From: Robiginitomaculum sp.
GTDB taxonomy: Bacteria; Pseudomonadota; Alphaproteobacteria; Caulobacterales; Maricaulaceae
Direction of reading: 5' to 3'
Assembly: GCA_002733495.1 (NCBI GenBank)
Contig: NVVV01000005.1
Location: 1 to 64,000, forward strand
Length of the DNA stretch: 64,000 nucleotides
Below, piece by piece: positions 17,947 to 28,225 of the stretch. The position numbers were made by a program, and so were the translations under genes. Below the pieces are notes generated by a model, which searched no databases, was not told where the DNA came from, and saw nothing but the letters and a program-made list of their open reading frames with translations. Numbering within the stretch: the stretch's first letter is position 1; each line of letters opens with the position of its first letter.

Positions 17947-19331
17947 CTGAACCTTTATGGACGGCTATGGAAATTGCTGCTGCTACCGGCGCGGCGCTGA
18001 TTGACGGTAATGATTGGCAAGCCAATGGCATTTCCATTGATACGCGTACTTTGCGGCCCGGTGATCTGTTTGTGGCGCTTCATGCCGAACGTGACGGCCA
18101 TGATTTTGTCGCCAAGGCCTATGCCGCCGGGGCCACAGGGGCGCTGGTCGATCGACGTGTGGGCAGTGGCCCGCAAGCCTTGGTCGATGACAGCCTTTTG
18201 GGTTTGGCGCGCATGGGTGTTCGTGCGCGGGAGCGCGTCGATGCTTGCCGCGCGGCGGTCACCGGATCGGTGGGAAAATCCAGCGTCAAGGAAGCCATTG
18301 CGGCGATATTTCGCGCAGTAGGTTCGGCGCACGCCTCGGAAAAATCCTATAACAATCATTGGGGTGTGCCCTTATCGCTGGCCCGTATGCCAAAGGGGGC
18401 TAAGCGCGCCGTTTTTGAGCTGGGCATGAACCATGCAGGTGAGATTGCCCCTTTAACGGAGATGGTGCGTCCCCATGTGGGCGTGGTCACACGGCTGGCC
18501 CCGGCCCATATCGAGGCGTTTGGATCGCTGGAAGACATTGCCGCCGAAAAGGCGCAAATTTGGTCGGCAATGGCCGATAATGGCGTGGCGATCTTGCCTG
18601 CTGATGATCCGCTGGGGGATTTATTGGCCGATCTGGCCAAGGCCCACAAGGTGTCCCGCATTGTGCGCTTTGGCGTTTCACCGGGGGCCGATGTGCGTGT
18701 CACCCGTTTTGAAACCGGCGCAGACGGATCAAGCGGGCAAATGGATATTTTTGGGCAAAGCCATGATTTTTCCCTGCAAGTTAGCGGCGCGCACTGGGCC
18801 GGTAATGCCGCTGCCGCTGTGGCCGCTGCGCTTTTTTGCGGCGTTGAAGCCAAAGATGCTGCGGCGGCGCTGGCCAATCTGGAGCCTTTGCCCGGACGGG
18901 GCGGCGCGATTAAAGTTCACCTGCCCGGCGGCGAAGCCACCCTTCTGGATGATGCTTATAATGCCAATCCGGTTTCCATGGCGGCGGCGTTTGATACCCT
19001 TGGCGTCTGGCCTGCAAAGCGGCGCATTGCGGTGCTGGGCGATATGCTGGAACTGGGCGAGGCGGCACAGCATTATCACGAAATGCTGGCCTGGAGCCTG
19101 CAAAATGCCGGGATTGATTTGGTCTTTTGCACGGGGCCGCTGATGCACGCGCTTTACCAAAGCCTGCCCGAAGCCCGCCGGGGTGGCTGGTATGAAAATA
19201 TAGACGATCTGCAGCAAAGTGTTCACAAGATCGTAACGCCCGGTGATGTTGTCTTGTTCAAAGGATCGAATGGATCAAAAATCCACCAGATTGCCAACGC
19301 GCTGAAACGCGCATTACAGGACGAGGCATAA
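17943..19331 (+). CDS. murF: UDP-MurNAc-tripeptide:D-alanyl-D-alanine ligase MurF
   Basis: 462 aa from the ATG at 17943, whose ATGA overlaps the murE stop; a longer in-frame extension inside murE is rejected. The P-loop (VTGSVGKSSVKEA, ~residues 106-118) and the motif HWGVPLSLARMPKGAKRAVFE follow the family pattern, and the C-terminal domain contains LDDAYNANPVSMAAA. The enzyme adds D-Ala-D-Ala to complete the stem pentapeptide. The next gene, mraY, starts on the base after the stop. Confidence 0.98.
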   Translation: MTEPLWTAMEIAAATGAALIDGNDWQANGISIDTRTLRPGDLFVALHAERDGHDFVAKAYAAGATGALVDRRVGSGPQALVDDSLLGLARMGVRARERVDACRAAVTGSVGKSSVKEAIAAIFRAVGSAHASEKSYNNHWGVPLSLARMPKGAKRAVFELGMNHAGEIAPLTEMVRPHVGVVTRLAPAHIEAFGSLEDIAAEKAQIWSAMADNGVAILPADDPLGDLLADLAKAHKVSRIVRFGVSPGADVRVTRFETGADGSSGQMDIFGQSHDFSLQVSGAHWAGNAAAAVAAALFCGVEAKDAAAALANLEPLPGRGGAIKVHLPGGEATLLDDAYNANPVSMAAAFDTLGVWPAKRRIAVLGDMLELGEAAQHYHEMLAWSLQNAGIDLVFCTGPLMHALYQSLPEARRGGWYENIDDLQQSVHKIVTPGDVVLFKGSNGSKIHQIANALKRALQDEA

Positions 19332-20438
19332 ATGCTCCATTATTTTCTTTACCCGCTATCCGACCAGTTTCAACTCTTTAATGTGTTGAAATATATTACG
19401 TTTCGTTCTGGCGGCGCGATGATGACATCAATGATTTTGGCCTTCATGTTTGGCAAACCGATCATTGACTGGTTGCGTATAAAACAAAAACACGGCCAGC
19501 CTATCCGCGAGGATGGCCCGGCCCGTCACATCATTGAAAAGGCCGGAACGCCAACCATGGGCGGGGTGCTGATCCTGTTTCCGGCGGTGCTGAGCACGCT
19601 TTTATGGACCGATTTGAACAATATTTATGTCTGGGTGGTGCTGGGTATTTTGATCAGTTTTGGGCTGATTGGTTTTGCTGATGATTATACCAAGGTGACC
19701 AAGCGCACCCATGCCGGGGTTTCCGGGCGCTTGCGTTTATTGCTGGAATTTATTTTGTCCGCTGCCGGTGTCTATATCCTGATGGGGCTGGCCGGCGGTG
19801 CTGAGACGGCCCCGGCGGGGTTTTCCACATCTGTGGCCATTCCATTTTTCAAGGACGTGCTGATCAATCTGGGGCCGTTCTATATTCTGTTTGGGGCGTT
19901 TGTGATTGTTGGCGCGTCCAATGCGGTCAATCTGACTGATGGTCTGGATGGCTTGGCTATTGTGCCGGTGATGATTGCGGCGGGGTCTTTGGGCCTGATC
20001 GCCTATATCGTGGGGCGGGTCGACTATACCGATTATCTGCAATTGCCCTATGTGCCGGGTACGTCTGAACTGGCGGTTCTGGTGGCGGCGCTTTTGGGCG
20101 GCGGTCTCGGGTTTTTGTGGTGGAATGCGCCGCCTGCGATGATTTTTATGGGCGATACCGGGTCTTTGTCTCTGGGCGCGGCCATCGGGGCCATTGCGGT
20201 TTCGGTCAAGCACGAGATCGTGCTGGCCATTATTGGTGGTCTGTTTGTGCTGGAGGCTGTGTCGGTGATCATTCAGGTGGCCTCGTTCAAACTGACGGGC
20301 AAGCGGGTGTTTCGCATGGCGCCGATTCACCACCATTTTGAAAAACTGGGCTGGGCCGAGCCGACCATTGTGATCCGCTTCTGGATTATTGCGGTGGTGC
20401 TGGCGCTTCTGGGTCTGGCCACACTGAAACTGAGGTAG
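19332..20438 (+). CDS. mraY: Phospho-MurNAc-pentapeptide transferase MraY
   Basis: 368 aa, about ten membrane segments. Family motifs are visible: the DD pair in GFADDYTKV (~residues 115-123), [10 protein letters not shown] (~199) and the histidine-rich [13 protein letters not shown] (~328). MraY transfers phospho-MurNAc-pentapeptide to undecaprenyl phosphate, making lipid I at the inner membrane. It abuts murF and is followed after seven bases by murD. Confidence 0.99.
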   Translation: MLHYFLYPLSDQFQLFNVLKYITFRSGGAMMTSMILAFMFGKPIIDWLRIKQKHGQPIREDGPARHIIEKAGTPTMGGVLILFPAVLSTLLWTDLNNIYVWVVLGILISFGLIGFADDYTKVTKRTHAGVSGRLRLLLEFILSAAGVYILMGLAGGAETAPAGFSTSVAIPFFKDVLINLGPFYILFGAFVIVGASNAVNLTDGLDGLAIVPVMIAAGSLGLIAYIVGRVDYTDYLQLPYVPGTSELAVLVAALLGGGLGFLWWNAPPAMIFMGDTGSLSLGAAIGAIAVSVKHEIVLAIIGGLFVLEAVSVIIQVASFKLTGKRVFRMAPIHHHFEKLGWAEPTIVIRFWIIAVVLALLGLATLKLR

Positions 20439-20445
20439 AAAAACT

Positions 20446-21864
20446 GTGATTGCCGCTGTCGGGTATAAGGATAAAACAATTGCCGTAATGGGGCTGGGCC
20501 GCACGGGCTTAAGCGCGGCAAAGTCCCTTATTCTGGGCGGCGCCAAGGTGGTGGCCTGGGACGACAATGAGGACAATTGCGAGGCCGCCGCCACGGCGGG
20601 TATAGAGTGTCAGGATCTGTGCAAGCGCGACTGGTCAGACATTGCCGCATTGATCCTTTCGCCTGGCATTGCCCATACCCACCCCAAACCGCACCATGTG
20701 GCTGAACTGGCCCGGGCGGTAAATATGCCGATCCTTGGGGATACGGAGCTTTTTGCGCAGGCGATCAATGCCATTCCCAAGGAAGACCGCCCCATAGTGT
20801 TTGGCATTACCGGCACCAATGGCAAATCCACCACGACCATGTTGTTGACGCATATTTTGCGCGAATGCGGCCATGATGCCCATGCAGGGGGGAATATCGG
20901 CAGGGCCTGTCTGGACTTGCCCGCCCCGCAAAAGGGCATGATTTATGTGCTCGAGCTGTCTTCATATCAATTGGAGCTGACGCAGAGCCTGCACTGTAAC
21001 GGTGCGATCTTGTTGAACATAAGCCCGGATCATCTGGATCGTCATGGCGGCTTTGAAGGCTATGTCGCGGCCAAGCGGCGGATATTTGCTCGTCAAACCA
21101 AAGATGATGTGGCCATAATCAGCATGGATGATCCGACCTCTCCTGGCCTGTGCATGCATTATAAGGCGCAAAATGCGGTGCAAGTGGTACCTATATCGGC
21201 GCAAGGCATGCTCAGCCGTGGTATCTCTGCTGTGGCTGGCAAGCTTTATGAATCTGATGGTCATGCCACGCATGTGCGCGCCGACATCAGCGCCGCGCCG
21301 GCGTTAAAAGGCACCCATAATGGCCAGAACGCAGCCGCAGCCTTTGCGGCGGCCCGTCATGTGGGGGTCTCTGCCGAGGGGATCGCCACCGCCATGCAGA
21401 ACTTTGCCGGCCTTGATCACCGTATGGAAATGGTGGGCACGCTGGACGGGGTGGTGTTCATCAATGATTCCAAGGCCACCAATGCCGATGCGGTGCGGCA
21501 AGCCCTTGGCGCCTATGGGAATGTCTACTGGATTGCCGGTGGGCAGGCCAAAAGCGGCGGTCTTGGCGATTTGGCGGGCGCGTTTGATACGGTCGAAGCG
21601 GCGTTTCTGATTGGCGAGGCGCAAGAGGTCTTTGCCAAACAGCTAAAAGGCAAGGTGAAGGCCAGCCTTTGCGATACGCTGGAGGTGGCAGTGGCGCGCG
21701 CCTATGAGGCGGCACGGCAAAGCGATGCGCCAAGCCCGGTGGTGCTGTTATCCCCGGCCTGTGCCTCTTTTGATCAATTTACGGATTTTATGGCCCGGGG
21801 CGCTGCCTTTCGGGCGGCCTTTGCCGGGCTAGAGGGCGCAGAACAGCAAAAGAGGCCCGCCTGA
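20446..21864 (+). CDS. murD: UDP-MurNAc-L-alanine:D-glutamate ligase MurD
   Basis: 472 aa starting with GTG. The N-terminal Rossmann-like domain (IAVMGLGRTGLSAAKSL, ~residues 9-25) binds UDP, the ATP site is GITGTNGKSTTTML (~residues 122-135), and the C-terminal region has FINDSKATNADAVRQAL. It adds the second stem-peptide residue, D-glutamate. The gene lies in the usual place between mraY and ftsW, with two bases to ftsW. Confidence 0.98.
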   Translation: MIAAVGYKDKTIAVMGLGRTGLSAAKSLILGGAKVVAWDDNEDNCEAAATAGIECQDLCKRDWSDIAALILSPGIAHTHPKPHHVAELARAVNMPILGDTELFAQAINAIPKEDRPIVFGITGTNGKSTTTMLLTHILRECGHDAHAGGNIGRACLDLPAPQKGMIYVLELSSYQLELTQSLHCNGAILLNISPDHLDRHGGFEGYVAAKRRIFARQTKDDVAIISMDDPTSPGLCMHYKAQNAVQVVPISAQGMLSRGISAVAGKLYESDGHATHVRADISAAPALKGTHNGQNAAAAFAAARHVGVSAEGIATAMQNFAGLDHRMEMVGTLDGVVFINDSKATNADAVRQALGAYGNVYWIAGGQAKSGGLGDLAGAFDTVEAAFLIGEAQEVFAKQLKGKVKASLCDTLEVAVARAYEAARQSDAPSPVVLLSPACASFDQFTDFMARGAAFRAAFAGLEGAEQQKRPA

Positions 21865-21866
21865 TT

Positions 21867-22988
21867 ATGCTGGGACACGGCATAAATATTGTAACCGGCG
21901 CTTTGCGCGACTGGTGGTGGAGCGTGGACCGGGTTCTGGTCTTTACCTTTTGCACGCTGATTGCGGTCGGGCTGATTTTGTCTTTGGCGGCCAGTCCGGG
22001 GGCTGCGGCCAGCAATCATATTGCCGATCCGTTTTATTTCTTTTTCCGCCACAGCGTGTTTGCCATCGCCGGTTTGATTGTCATGGTGGCGGTGTCGCTG
22101 GCCGACCCGGTTAATGCGCGTCGCTTTGCCAATGTCGTGCTGATCGGGGCTTTGCTGGTGATGATTTATATTATTTTTGCCGGTCATGAAGCCAAGGGGG
22201 CCCAGCGTTGGGTGCGGATCGGCTCGTTCTCCTTACAACCGTCCGAGTTTCTAAAACCCGGCTTGATTGTCACGGTGGCCTGGCTGTTCTCCCGCGCCAA
22301 GGTCAAAGGCTCTCCAACCATGGTGCTGGCCTTTCTGGTGCTTTTGGTGTCCATCGCATTATTGATGAAACAGCCCGATCTGGGACAGACGGTCTTGATC
22401 ACGGCCAGCTTCAGCGCTGTTTTTTTTCTGGCCGGTGTGTCATGGGTCTGGATTATTGGTTTAGGCGCGGTCTTTCTTGCGGGGCTTTATTCTGCCTATA
22501 CGTTTTTTCCTTATATCTCGGCGCGGGTACAGTATTTTCTGACCCCTTCCGGTGACGGCAATTCGCAAACCGACCGGGCGCTGGATGCGCTGACCGGAGG
22601 CGGTATTTTTGGCCGTGGCCCTGGCGAGGGGGTGATCAAATGGATCCTGCCCGAAGCCCATACCGACTATATTTTTTCGGTCGCGGTGGAGGAATATGGC
22701 ACCGTGGCGGCGCTGTTTATCATTTCGCTTTTTGGCCTGATCCTCTATCGCGGCCTTACCAGCGCTCTGCGCCTGACCGACCAGAGCGAACAATTGGCGG
22801 TGGCCGGATTATCGGTGCTGATCGGCCTGCAGGCGGCGATTAATATTGCGGTGAATTTGCATATTTCCCCGCCAGAGGGCATGACCTTGCCGTTCTTGTC
22901 TTATGGGGGCTCTTCTCTGTTGGGTATGTGTATAACGGCGGGGTTGTTGCTGGCCTTTACCCGCCGCAGACCGGGTGCTTTTGAATGA
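21867..22988 (+). CDS. ftsW: Septal peptidoglycan glycosyltransferase FtsW (SEDS family)
   Basis: 373 aa with about ten membrane helices. SEDS signatures include GAQRWVRIGSFSLQPSEFLK (~residues 110-129), KQPDLGQT (~169) and FLSYGGSSLL (~345). FtsW polymerises glycan strands from lipid II at the septum together with the transpeptidase FtsI, encoded earlier in the same cluster. The end overlaps the murG start by four bases. Confidence 0.98.
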   Translation: MLGHGINIVTGALRDWWWSVDRVLVFTFCTLIAVGLILSLAASPGAAASNHIADPFYFFFRHSVFAIAGLIVMVAVSLADPVNARRFANVVLIGALLVMIYIIFAGHEAKGAQRWVRIGSFSLQPSEFLKPGLIVTVAWLFSRAKVKGSPTMVLAFLVLLVSIALLMKQPDLGQTVLITASFSAVFFLAGVSWVWIIGLGAVFLAGLYSAYTFFPYISARVQYFLTPSGDGNSQTDRALDALTGGGIFGRGPGEGVIKWILPEAHTDYIFSVAVEEYGTVAALFIISLFGLILYRGLTSALRLTDQSEQLAVAGLSVLIGLQAAINIAVNLHISPPEGMTLPFLSYGGSSLLGMCITAGLLLAFTRRRPGAFE

Positions 22989-24067
22989 ATAAGACCATAA
23001 TTCTGGCCGCTGGCGGCACCGGCGGACACATGTTTCCGGCGCGCGCTCTGGCCGAGGTGCTACGCGCGCGCGGCTGGCGTATTGTGCTGATCACCGATCG
23101 GCGCGGCGCGGCGCTTTCTGATGGGTTCAGCGCTGAAGAACGCCATGTTATCCCGGCGGCCAGCCTAGGGGGTAAAAACCCGATACGCCTTATAGCGGGC
23201 ATATTCAGCCTGTTGGCAGGCATTGTCAAAAGCCTGTGGCTGATCCTGCGCATCCGGCCCGCACTGGTGGCAGGCTTTGGCGGTTATCCATCGTTTCCGG
23301 CGCTGGCGGCGGCGCGGCTGAGCTTTACGCCCATTGTCTTGCACGAACAAAACTGTGTTTTGGGGCGCACCAACCGGGTGTTTGCCAAGCGGGCAAAGCT
23401 GATTGCCAGCGGTTTTGACGTGCTGGAAAAACTGCCCCCCACAGCCAAAGCACGCCATGTGGTGACGGGCAATCCTTTGCGCGCCAGTATTCTTGAACGC
23501 ATGGATACACAGCCCGCGCACACTGGCGAGAGGCTGCACCTTCTGGTGCTGGGTGGCTCGCTGGGGGCGAAAATTTTGGGCGAAACCGTGCCAGCGGCGG
23601 TGAAACTTCTCCCAAAATCGCTGCAAAGTCGCCTTGATGTGGTCCAACAAACCCGCGAAGAGCAATTGGATACACTGAAGAAGATTTATGCTGAGGCAGG
23701 GATGCAGGCCGAACTGGCGCCTTTTTTTGATGATGTTGCCGACCGGCTGGCCCGGGCGGATCTGGTGATTGCGCGGGCCGGGGCCTCCAGCGTTGCCGAG
23801 ATTGCCGCTATGGGCAAGGCCAGCATTTTAATCCCGCTGGCGATTGCCATGGATGATCACCAGATGCGCAATGCACAAAGTCTGGCGGCGCACGAGGCCG
23901 CCGATGTCATTGCCGAGGAAAAATTGACCCCGGAGCGGCTGGCGGCCTTGATGGCGGCCCGGCTGGGGAATACTGAAGATTTGCAATTGCGCGGCGCGGC
24001 GGCGCGGAGCATTGCACGCCCCGAAGCGGCAAAAACACTGGCTGATCTAATCGAAGATTTGGGATAA
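22985..24067 (+). CDS. murG: UDP-GlcNAc:lipid I N-acetylglucosaminyltransferase MurG
   Basis: 360 aa, GT28 fold. The first glycine-rich loop is [17 protein letters not shown] (~residues 8-24), and the C-terminal UDP-GlcNAc-binding part contains [12 protein letters not shown] (~183) and [20 protein letters not shown] (~258). MurG makes lipid II on the cytoplasmic face of the membrane, the substrate that FtsW and FtsI use. Four bases separate it from murC. Confidence 0.98.
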   Translation: MNKTIILAAGGTGGHMFPARALAEVLRARGWRIVLITDRRGAALSDGFSAEERHVIPAASLGGKNPIRLIAGIFSLLAGIVKSLWLILRIRPALVAGFGGYPSFPALAAARLSFTPIVLHEQNCVLGRTNRVFAKRAKLIASGFDVLEKLPPTAKARHVVTGNPLRASILERMDTQPAHTGERLHLLVLGGSLGAKILGETVPAAVKLLPKSLQSRLDVVQQTREEQLDTLKKIYAEAGMQAELAPFFDDVADRLARADLVIARAGASSVAEIAAMGKASILIPLAIAMDDHQMRNAQSLAAHEAADVIAEEKLTPERLAALMAARLGNTEDLQLRGAAARSIARPEAAKTLADLIEDLG

Positions 24068-24071
24068 AATA

Positions 24072-25478
24072 ATGCGTAAAGACTTACCCTTTGATATTGG
24101 CATTGTGCACTTTATTGGCATTGGCGGTATTGGCATGAGCGGCATTGCCGAGGTGATGATCAATCTGGGTTATCAGGTACGTGGGTCAGACATTGCCGAT
24201 AATGCCAATGTCAAACGCCTGCGCAAAATTGGTGCCGATATTCGCATTGGTCATGGGCCGGAAAACATCGAAGGCGTGGGCACGGTTGTTACCTCCACGG
24301 CCATTCAGGGGGGTAATCCAGAAGTCGAAGCCGCCCGCGATCTTGGCATTCCCATTGTGCGGCGTGCCGAAATGCTGGCCGAACTGATGCGCTTAAAATG
24401 GTCGGTGGCCATTGCCGGCACCCATGGCAAAACCACCACCACCTCATTGGTGGCGGCCTTGCTGGATGGCGCGGGGCTGGACCCCACGGTAATCAATGGG
24501 GGGGTAATCTCGGCTTATGGTTCGAACGCCAAGCTGGGCGGCGGCGACTGGATGGTGGTCGAAGCGGACGAATCCGATGGCTCATTCTTAAAACTGCGCG
24601 GCGCAGTGGCCGTTGTCACCAATATCGACCCCGAACATATGGAGCATTACGGCAGCTTTGACGCATTGCGCGCTGCCTTTGACCAGTTTGTCGAGGCCAT
24701 TCCCTTTTATGGCTTTGCGGTTTTGTGCCTCGACCATCCTGAGGTTCAGGCGTTGGTGGCCCGGGTGCGGGATCGCAAAGTGTTGACCTATGGCTTTACG
24801 CCGCAGGCCGGGGCGCGCATTGAAAATGCCCGTACCGAAGATGGCCAGGCGGTTTTTGATGCGGTGTTCGAGGCCAAGGACGGTCATGCGAGCGAGCGCT
24901 GGGACACTATGGTGCTACCCATGGCCGGGGATCATAATATCCAGAACGCCATGGCGGCCATTACTGTGGCGCGCGAGCTGGGCGCCAGTGAGCAAAACAT
25001 CCGCAAAGCCCTGGCTGGGTTTACCGGGGTCAAGCGCCGCTTTACCCGTGTCGGCACCTGGAATGGCGCGGCCATTATTGATGATTATGGCCACCACCCG
25101 GTGGAAATTGCTGCGGTTCTCAAAGCGGCCCGCAGCCTTACCAAAGGCAAGGTGCTGGCCGTGGTGCAACCGCACCGTTTTTCGCGTTTGCGAGACCTGT
25201 TCGAGGATTTTTGCACCTGTTTTAATGATGCCGATCAGGTGTTTGTCGCTCCAGTCTTTCAGGCTGGGGAAACCCCTATCGAAGGCATGGACGCCGAGGG
25301 CCTAGTGGATGGCTTGCGCACCCATGGTCACCGCCATGTCCAGACCACAAGCCGTGAGACCGTGGCGCAGGCGCTTTCTGAATGTGCCGATGATGGCGAC
25401 ATTATTCTGTTTCTGGGCGCGGGCGATATTACCACTTGGGCAGAGGATCTGCAGGGTCAGTTGGAGGTGCTGGATTGA
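24072..25478 (+). CDS. murC: UDP-MurNAc:L-alanine ligase MurC
   Basis: 468 aa. The N-terminal motif [19 protein letters not shown] binds UDP-MurNAc, and the ATP site is [15 protein letters not shown] (~residues 113-127). Other family motifs are [12 protein letters not shown] (~173) and [11 protein letters not shown] (~337). MurC adds the first stem-peptide residue. The stop codon is embedded in the TTGA that starts murB. Confidence 0.98.
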   Translation: MRKDLPFDIGIVHFIGIGGIGMSGIAEVMINLGYQVRGSDIADNANVKRLRKIGADIRIGHGPENIEGVGTVVTSTAIQGGNPEVEAARDLGIPIVRRAEMLAELMRLKWSVAIAGTHGKTTTTSLVAALLDGAGLDPTVINGGVISAYGSNAKLGGGDWMVVEADESDGSFLKLRGAVAVVTNIDPEHMEHYGSFDALRAAFDQFVEAIPFYGFAVLCLDHPEVQALVARVRDRKVLTYGFTPQAGARIENARTEDGQAVFDAVFEAKDGHASERWDTMVLPMAGDHNIQNAMAAITVARELGASEQNIRKALAGFTGVKRRFTRVGTWNGAAIIDDYGHHPVEIAAVLKAARSLTKGKVLAVVQPHRFSRLRDLFEDFCTCFNDADQVFVAPVFQAGETPIEGMDAEGLVDGLRTHGHRHVQTTSRETVAQALSECADDGDIILFLGAGDITTWAEDLQGQLEVLD

Positions 25479-26392
25479 GCGCTCCGGCCATAGCCGAACG
25501 CTTGCCCGAAGTGCGTGGCAAGCTGCTTTTTGATGTGACGCTGGCCCCTTATACTTGGCTCCGTGTGGGCGGGAAGGCTGATGCGCTTTTCATGCCAGCC
25601 GACGAGGCTGATCTGACTATGTTTCTTAGCCTTTGCCCCGACGACATAGCTGTTTTTCCTATGGGGGTGGCGTCTAACCTTTTGGTGCGTGATGGCGGCG
25701 TGCGCGGTGTTGTGGTGCGCCTTGGCCCGGCATTTGGCAAAGTTTCCATAAAAGGCAATTGCATTCAGGCCGGGGCGGCGGCGCTGGATAAATCGGTTGC
25801 TAAAGCGGCGATGAAAGCAGGCCTTTCGGGGCTGGAGTTTTATGCGGGCATTCCGGGCACTATCGGTGGGGCATTGCGCATGAATGCTGGCTGTTATGGG
25901 ACCGAAACGGTGGACTTTTTACGCGAAATTGTCGCCATAGACCGGCTGGGGCGGCGCGTTGTGAAAAGCGTCAGCGAGATCGGCTTTTCCTATCGCCATT
26001 CAGACGCACCAGAGGACTGGATTTTTGTTGAGGCGGTCTTTGATGGCACCCCAGATGATCCGGCAGCAATTTTGGCACGCATGGATGAGATCACTGAACA
26101 GCGCGAAGCCAGCCAGCCCATTCGTGAAAAAACCGGCGGGTCCACTTTTGCTAATCCTCCCCAAAGCAAGAATGGTCATAAATCCTGGCAATTGATTGAT
26201 GCCGCTGGCGGTCGAGGCCGAAAGGTGGGCGGGGCCCAAATGTCAGAACAGCATTGCAATTTTATGATCAATACCGGCACGGCCAGCGCCGCCGATTTTG
26301 AAGCGCTGGGCGAGGGGATTCGCGGTGATGTGCGCAAACAGTCTGGCGTTGATCTGCGCTGGGAAATTAAACGTGTGGGAGAGCCATTATGA
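25475..26392 (+). CDS. murB: UDP-N-acetylenolpyruvoylglucosamine reductase MurB
   Basis: 305 aa, type I/II-size FAD-dependent reductase. The start is taken as TTG at 25475, overlapping the murC stop and preceded by GGAGG seven bases upstream; a further upstream GTG/ATG would extend deep into murC. Visible motifs are [15 protein letters not shown] (FAD domain), [21 protein letters not shown] (FAD-binding, ~residue 120 onward), and the C-terminal GGSTFANP with the catalytic serine. It makes UDP-MurNAc. A TTG start may tune its translation. Confidence 0.95.
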   Translation: MSAPAIAERLPEVRGKLLFDVTLAPYTWLRVGGKADALFMPADEADLTMFLSLCPDDIAVFPMGVASNLLVRDGGVRGVVVRLGPAFGKVSIKGNCIQAGAAALDKSVAKAAMKAGLSGLEFYAGIPGTIGGALRMNAGCYGTETVDFLREIVAIDRLGRRVVKSVSEIGFSYRHSDAPEDWIFVEAVFDGTPDDPAAILARMDEITEQREASQPIREKTGGSTFANPPQSKNGHKSWQLIDAAGGRGRKVGGAQMSEQHCNFMINTGTASAADFEALGEGIRGDVRKQSGVDLRWEIKRVGEPL

Positions 26393-27324
26393 GCCGACAT
26401 ATTGCCGTGCTGTTGGGGGGGCTTAGCGCTGAGCGCGAGGTTTCGCTGGTTTCTGGCAAAGCCTGTGCCGATGCCCTGCGCAATAAGGGCTGGCAGGTGA
26501 GCGAAATTGATGCCGGGCGTGATCTGGCCGCGCACTTGGAAACCATCAGGCCCGAATTTGTGTTTAACGCCTTGCATGGCGCATGGGGCGAAGACGGCAC
26601 GGTGCAAGGCATTTTGGAAACCTTTGGTGTGCCCTATACCCATTCGGGCGTCGCCGCTTCGGCACTGGCGATGGACAAGCACCGGGCCAAGGCGGTGCTA
26701 GAGGCGGTGGGCATTGCCTGTCCCAAAAGCGTGCTGACCAACCGTTTTGAGGCCGCCAAAAATCATATACTGCCACCGCCATACGTTGCCAAACCCAATG
26801 CGCAAGGCTCCAGCGTTGGGGTGGTGATCGTCAAGGAAGGGGCTAATCGGCCTCCGGCCATTCTGGCCTCTGATGACTGGCCTTACGGCGATGAAATTCT
26901 GATCGAGGAATATATACCGGGCCGGGAATTAACCGTGGCGGTACTGGGGGATCGCGCACTGGCGGTCACAGAAATATGCACACAGACTGCTTTTTATGAT
27001 TATGAAGCAAAATATGCAGATGGCGGCTCGGTTCACCAAATCCCTGCTGACATCCCGCAAAGCATTGAAAAAATGGCGCTGGAACAGGCTTTGGCGGCGC
27101 ACAGGGCGCTGGATTGTGAAGGCCTGACGCGCTCAGATTTTCGTTATGATGATGAAAATAATTTCTTAAGGTTACTCGAAATTAACACCCAACCGGGCAT
27201 GACTGCGACCTCGCTTGCTCCAGAACAGGCGAACCATGTGGGGATCGGTTTTGACGATCTCATCGAATGGATGGCGGAGAATGCTCATGTCCCGTGCTTT
27301 GAAGCGGGCAAAACCAAAGGCTAA
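26389..27324 (+). CDS. ddl: D-alanine--D-alanine ligase
   Basis: 311 aa, DdlB-type ATP-grasp enzyme. The N-terminal [20 protein letters not shown] and the catalytic-core [13 protein letters not shown] (~residues 64-76), [13 protein letters not shown] and the final [18 protein letters not shown] (~residues 265-282, Mg and D-Ala binding) are intact. It supplies the dipeptide for MurF. The start overlaps the murB stop (ATGA). Confidence 0.98.
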   Translation: MSRHIAVLLGGLSAEREVSLVSGKACADALRNKGWQVSEIDAGRDLAAHLETIRPEFVFNALHGAWGEDGTVQGILETFGVPYTHSGVAASALAMDKHRAKAVLEAVGIACPKSVLTNRFEAAKNHILPPPYVAKPNAQGSSVGVVIVKEGANRPPAILASDDWPYGDEILIEEYIPGRELTVAVLGDRALAVTEICTQTAFYDYEAKYADGGSVHQIPADIPQSIEKMALEQALAAHRALDCEGLTRSDFRYDDENNFLRLLEINTQPGMTATSLAPEQANHVGIGFDDLIEWMAENAHVPCFEAGKTKG

Positions 27325-28225
27325 GGTCCGAACGGCACCGATACGTCGGGGCAAAACGGCAGCCAAACGCAGACCAGGGCCGCGTAAAGCGACCAACTGG
27401 TTGCATGCGCGTGCGCGTGATGTAAGGCGTGGTCACAATGTTCGGGGCACAGTTCTTAGCCTTCTGGGCGGTTTTTTTGCTGTGGTCTTATTTGCGCTTT
27501 GGGTCACAGGGGGGTTGGGGTCCGCCGCCAAAGCCACACAAGACATTATGGCCAGCAGCTTGATGGCCGCAGGCTTTCGCATTGAATATATCGAAGTGGT
27601 CGGGCCAGAGGGCCGCAGCCTGAACGCAATAGACAAAAGCGCCGTGCGTCAGGCCCTGGCGGTCGAAGAGGGTGAATTGGTCTTTGCTATCAATCTTAAT
27701 CAGGCCCGCCGCCGCATTGAAGATCTTGGCTGGATCAAGGAGGCGCGCATTATGCGCCAGCTTCCCAATCGTCTGACGGTTATTGTTATCGAGCGCGCGC
27801 CCTATGCGCTCTGGCAATCGGGTGGCAAATGGCATGTGATCAGCGAAAACGGCAAAGTGCTGGTTTCGGCTGATGCGGCGAATTACCCCGACTTGCCATT
27901 GGTGGTTGGCACAGGCGGCGCAGCAGCGTTTAAGCCGTTTTTGGCGACTATGCAGGCTTATCCATACGTGCTCTCGCGGGTGCAGTTTTTTGTACGTGTT
28001 TCGGACCGGCGCTGGAATTTGCGATTGCAAAATGGCGCTGATTTGATGCTGCCGACACAAAATCCGGCGCAAGCCCTTACACTGTTCGAGCAGGTGCCTG
28101 AGGCCAGACATCTGTTGGATTTTGCATTGAAGCGGATTGATGCGCGCCTGTCGGGACAGATTTTTGTTCGACCAATGATCAATCAGAACCCGATAACGGG
28201 CAAAATACCGGAGCGTATGTCGTGA
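27287..28225 (+). CDS. ftsQ: Cell division protein FtsQ
   Basis: 312 aa from the ATG at 27287, which has GGAG seven bases upstream inside the end of ddl; an ATG at 27281 is too close to that site. A long Arg/Lys-rich cytoplasmic tail (~50 residues) precedes one membrane helix ([20 protein letters not shown]), then a POTRA domain ([20 protein letters not shown]) and the FtsQ beta domain. FtsQ bridges early and late divisome proteins through FtsB/FtsL. The reading frame overlaps ddl by 38 bases and ftsA by four. Confidence 0.95.
   Translation: MSRALKRAKPKAKVRTAPIRRGKTAAKRRPGPRKATNWLHARARDVRRGHNVRGTVLSLLGGFFAVVLFALWVTGGLGSAAKATQDIMASSLMAAGFRIEYIEVVGPEGRSLNAIDKSAVRQALAVEEGELVFAINLNQARRRIEDLGWIKEARIMRQLPNRLTVIVIERAPYALWQSGGKWHVISENGKVLVSADAANYPDLPLVVGTGGAAAFKPFLATMQAYPYVLSRVQFFVRVSDRRWNLRLQNGADLMLPTQNPAQALTLFEQVPEARHLLDFALKRIDARLSGQIFVRPMINQNPITGKIPERMS

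Noticed and set aside
19737-20594. 285-codon minus-strand frame over mraY and murD
   Set aside because: Shadow of MraY/MurD; the translation is a low-complexity H/R/Q/N-rich string with no recognisable fold.
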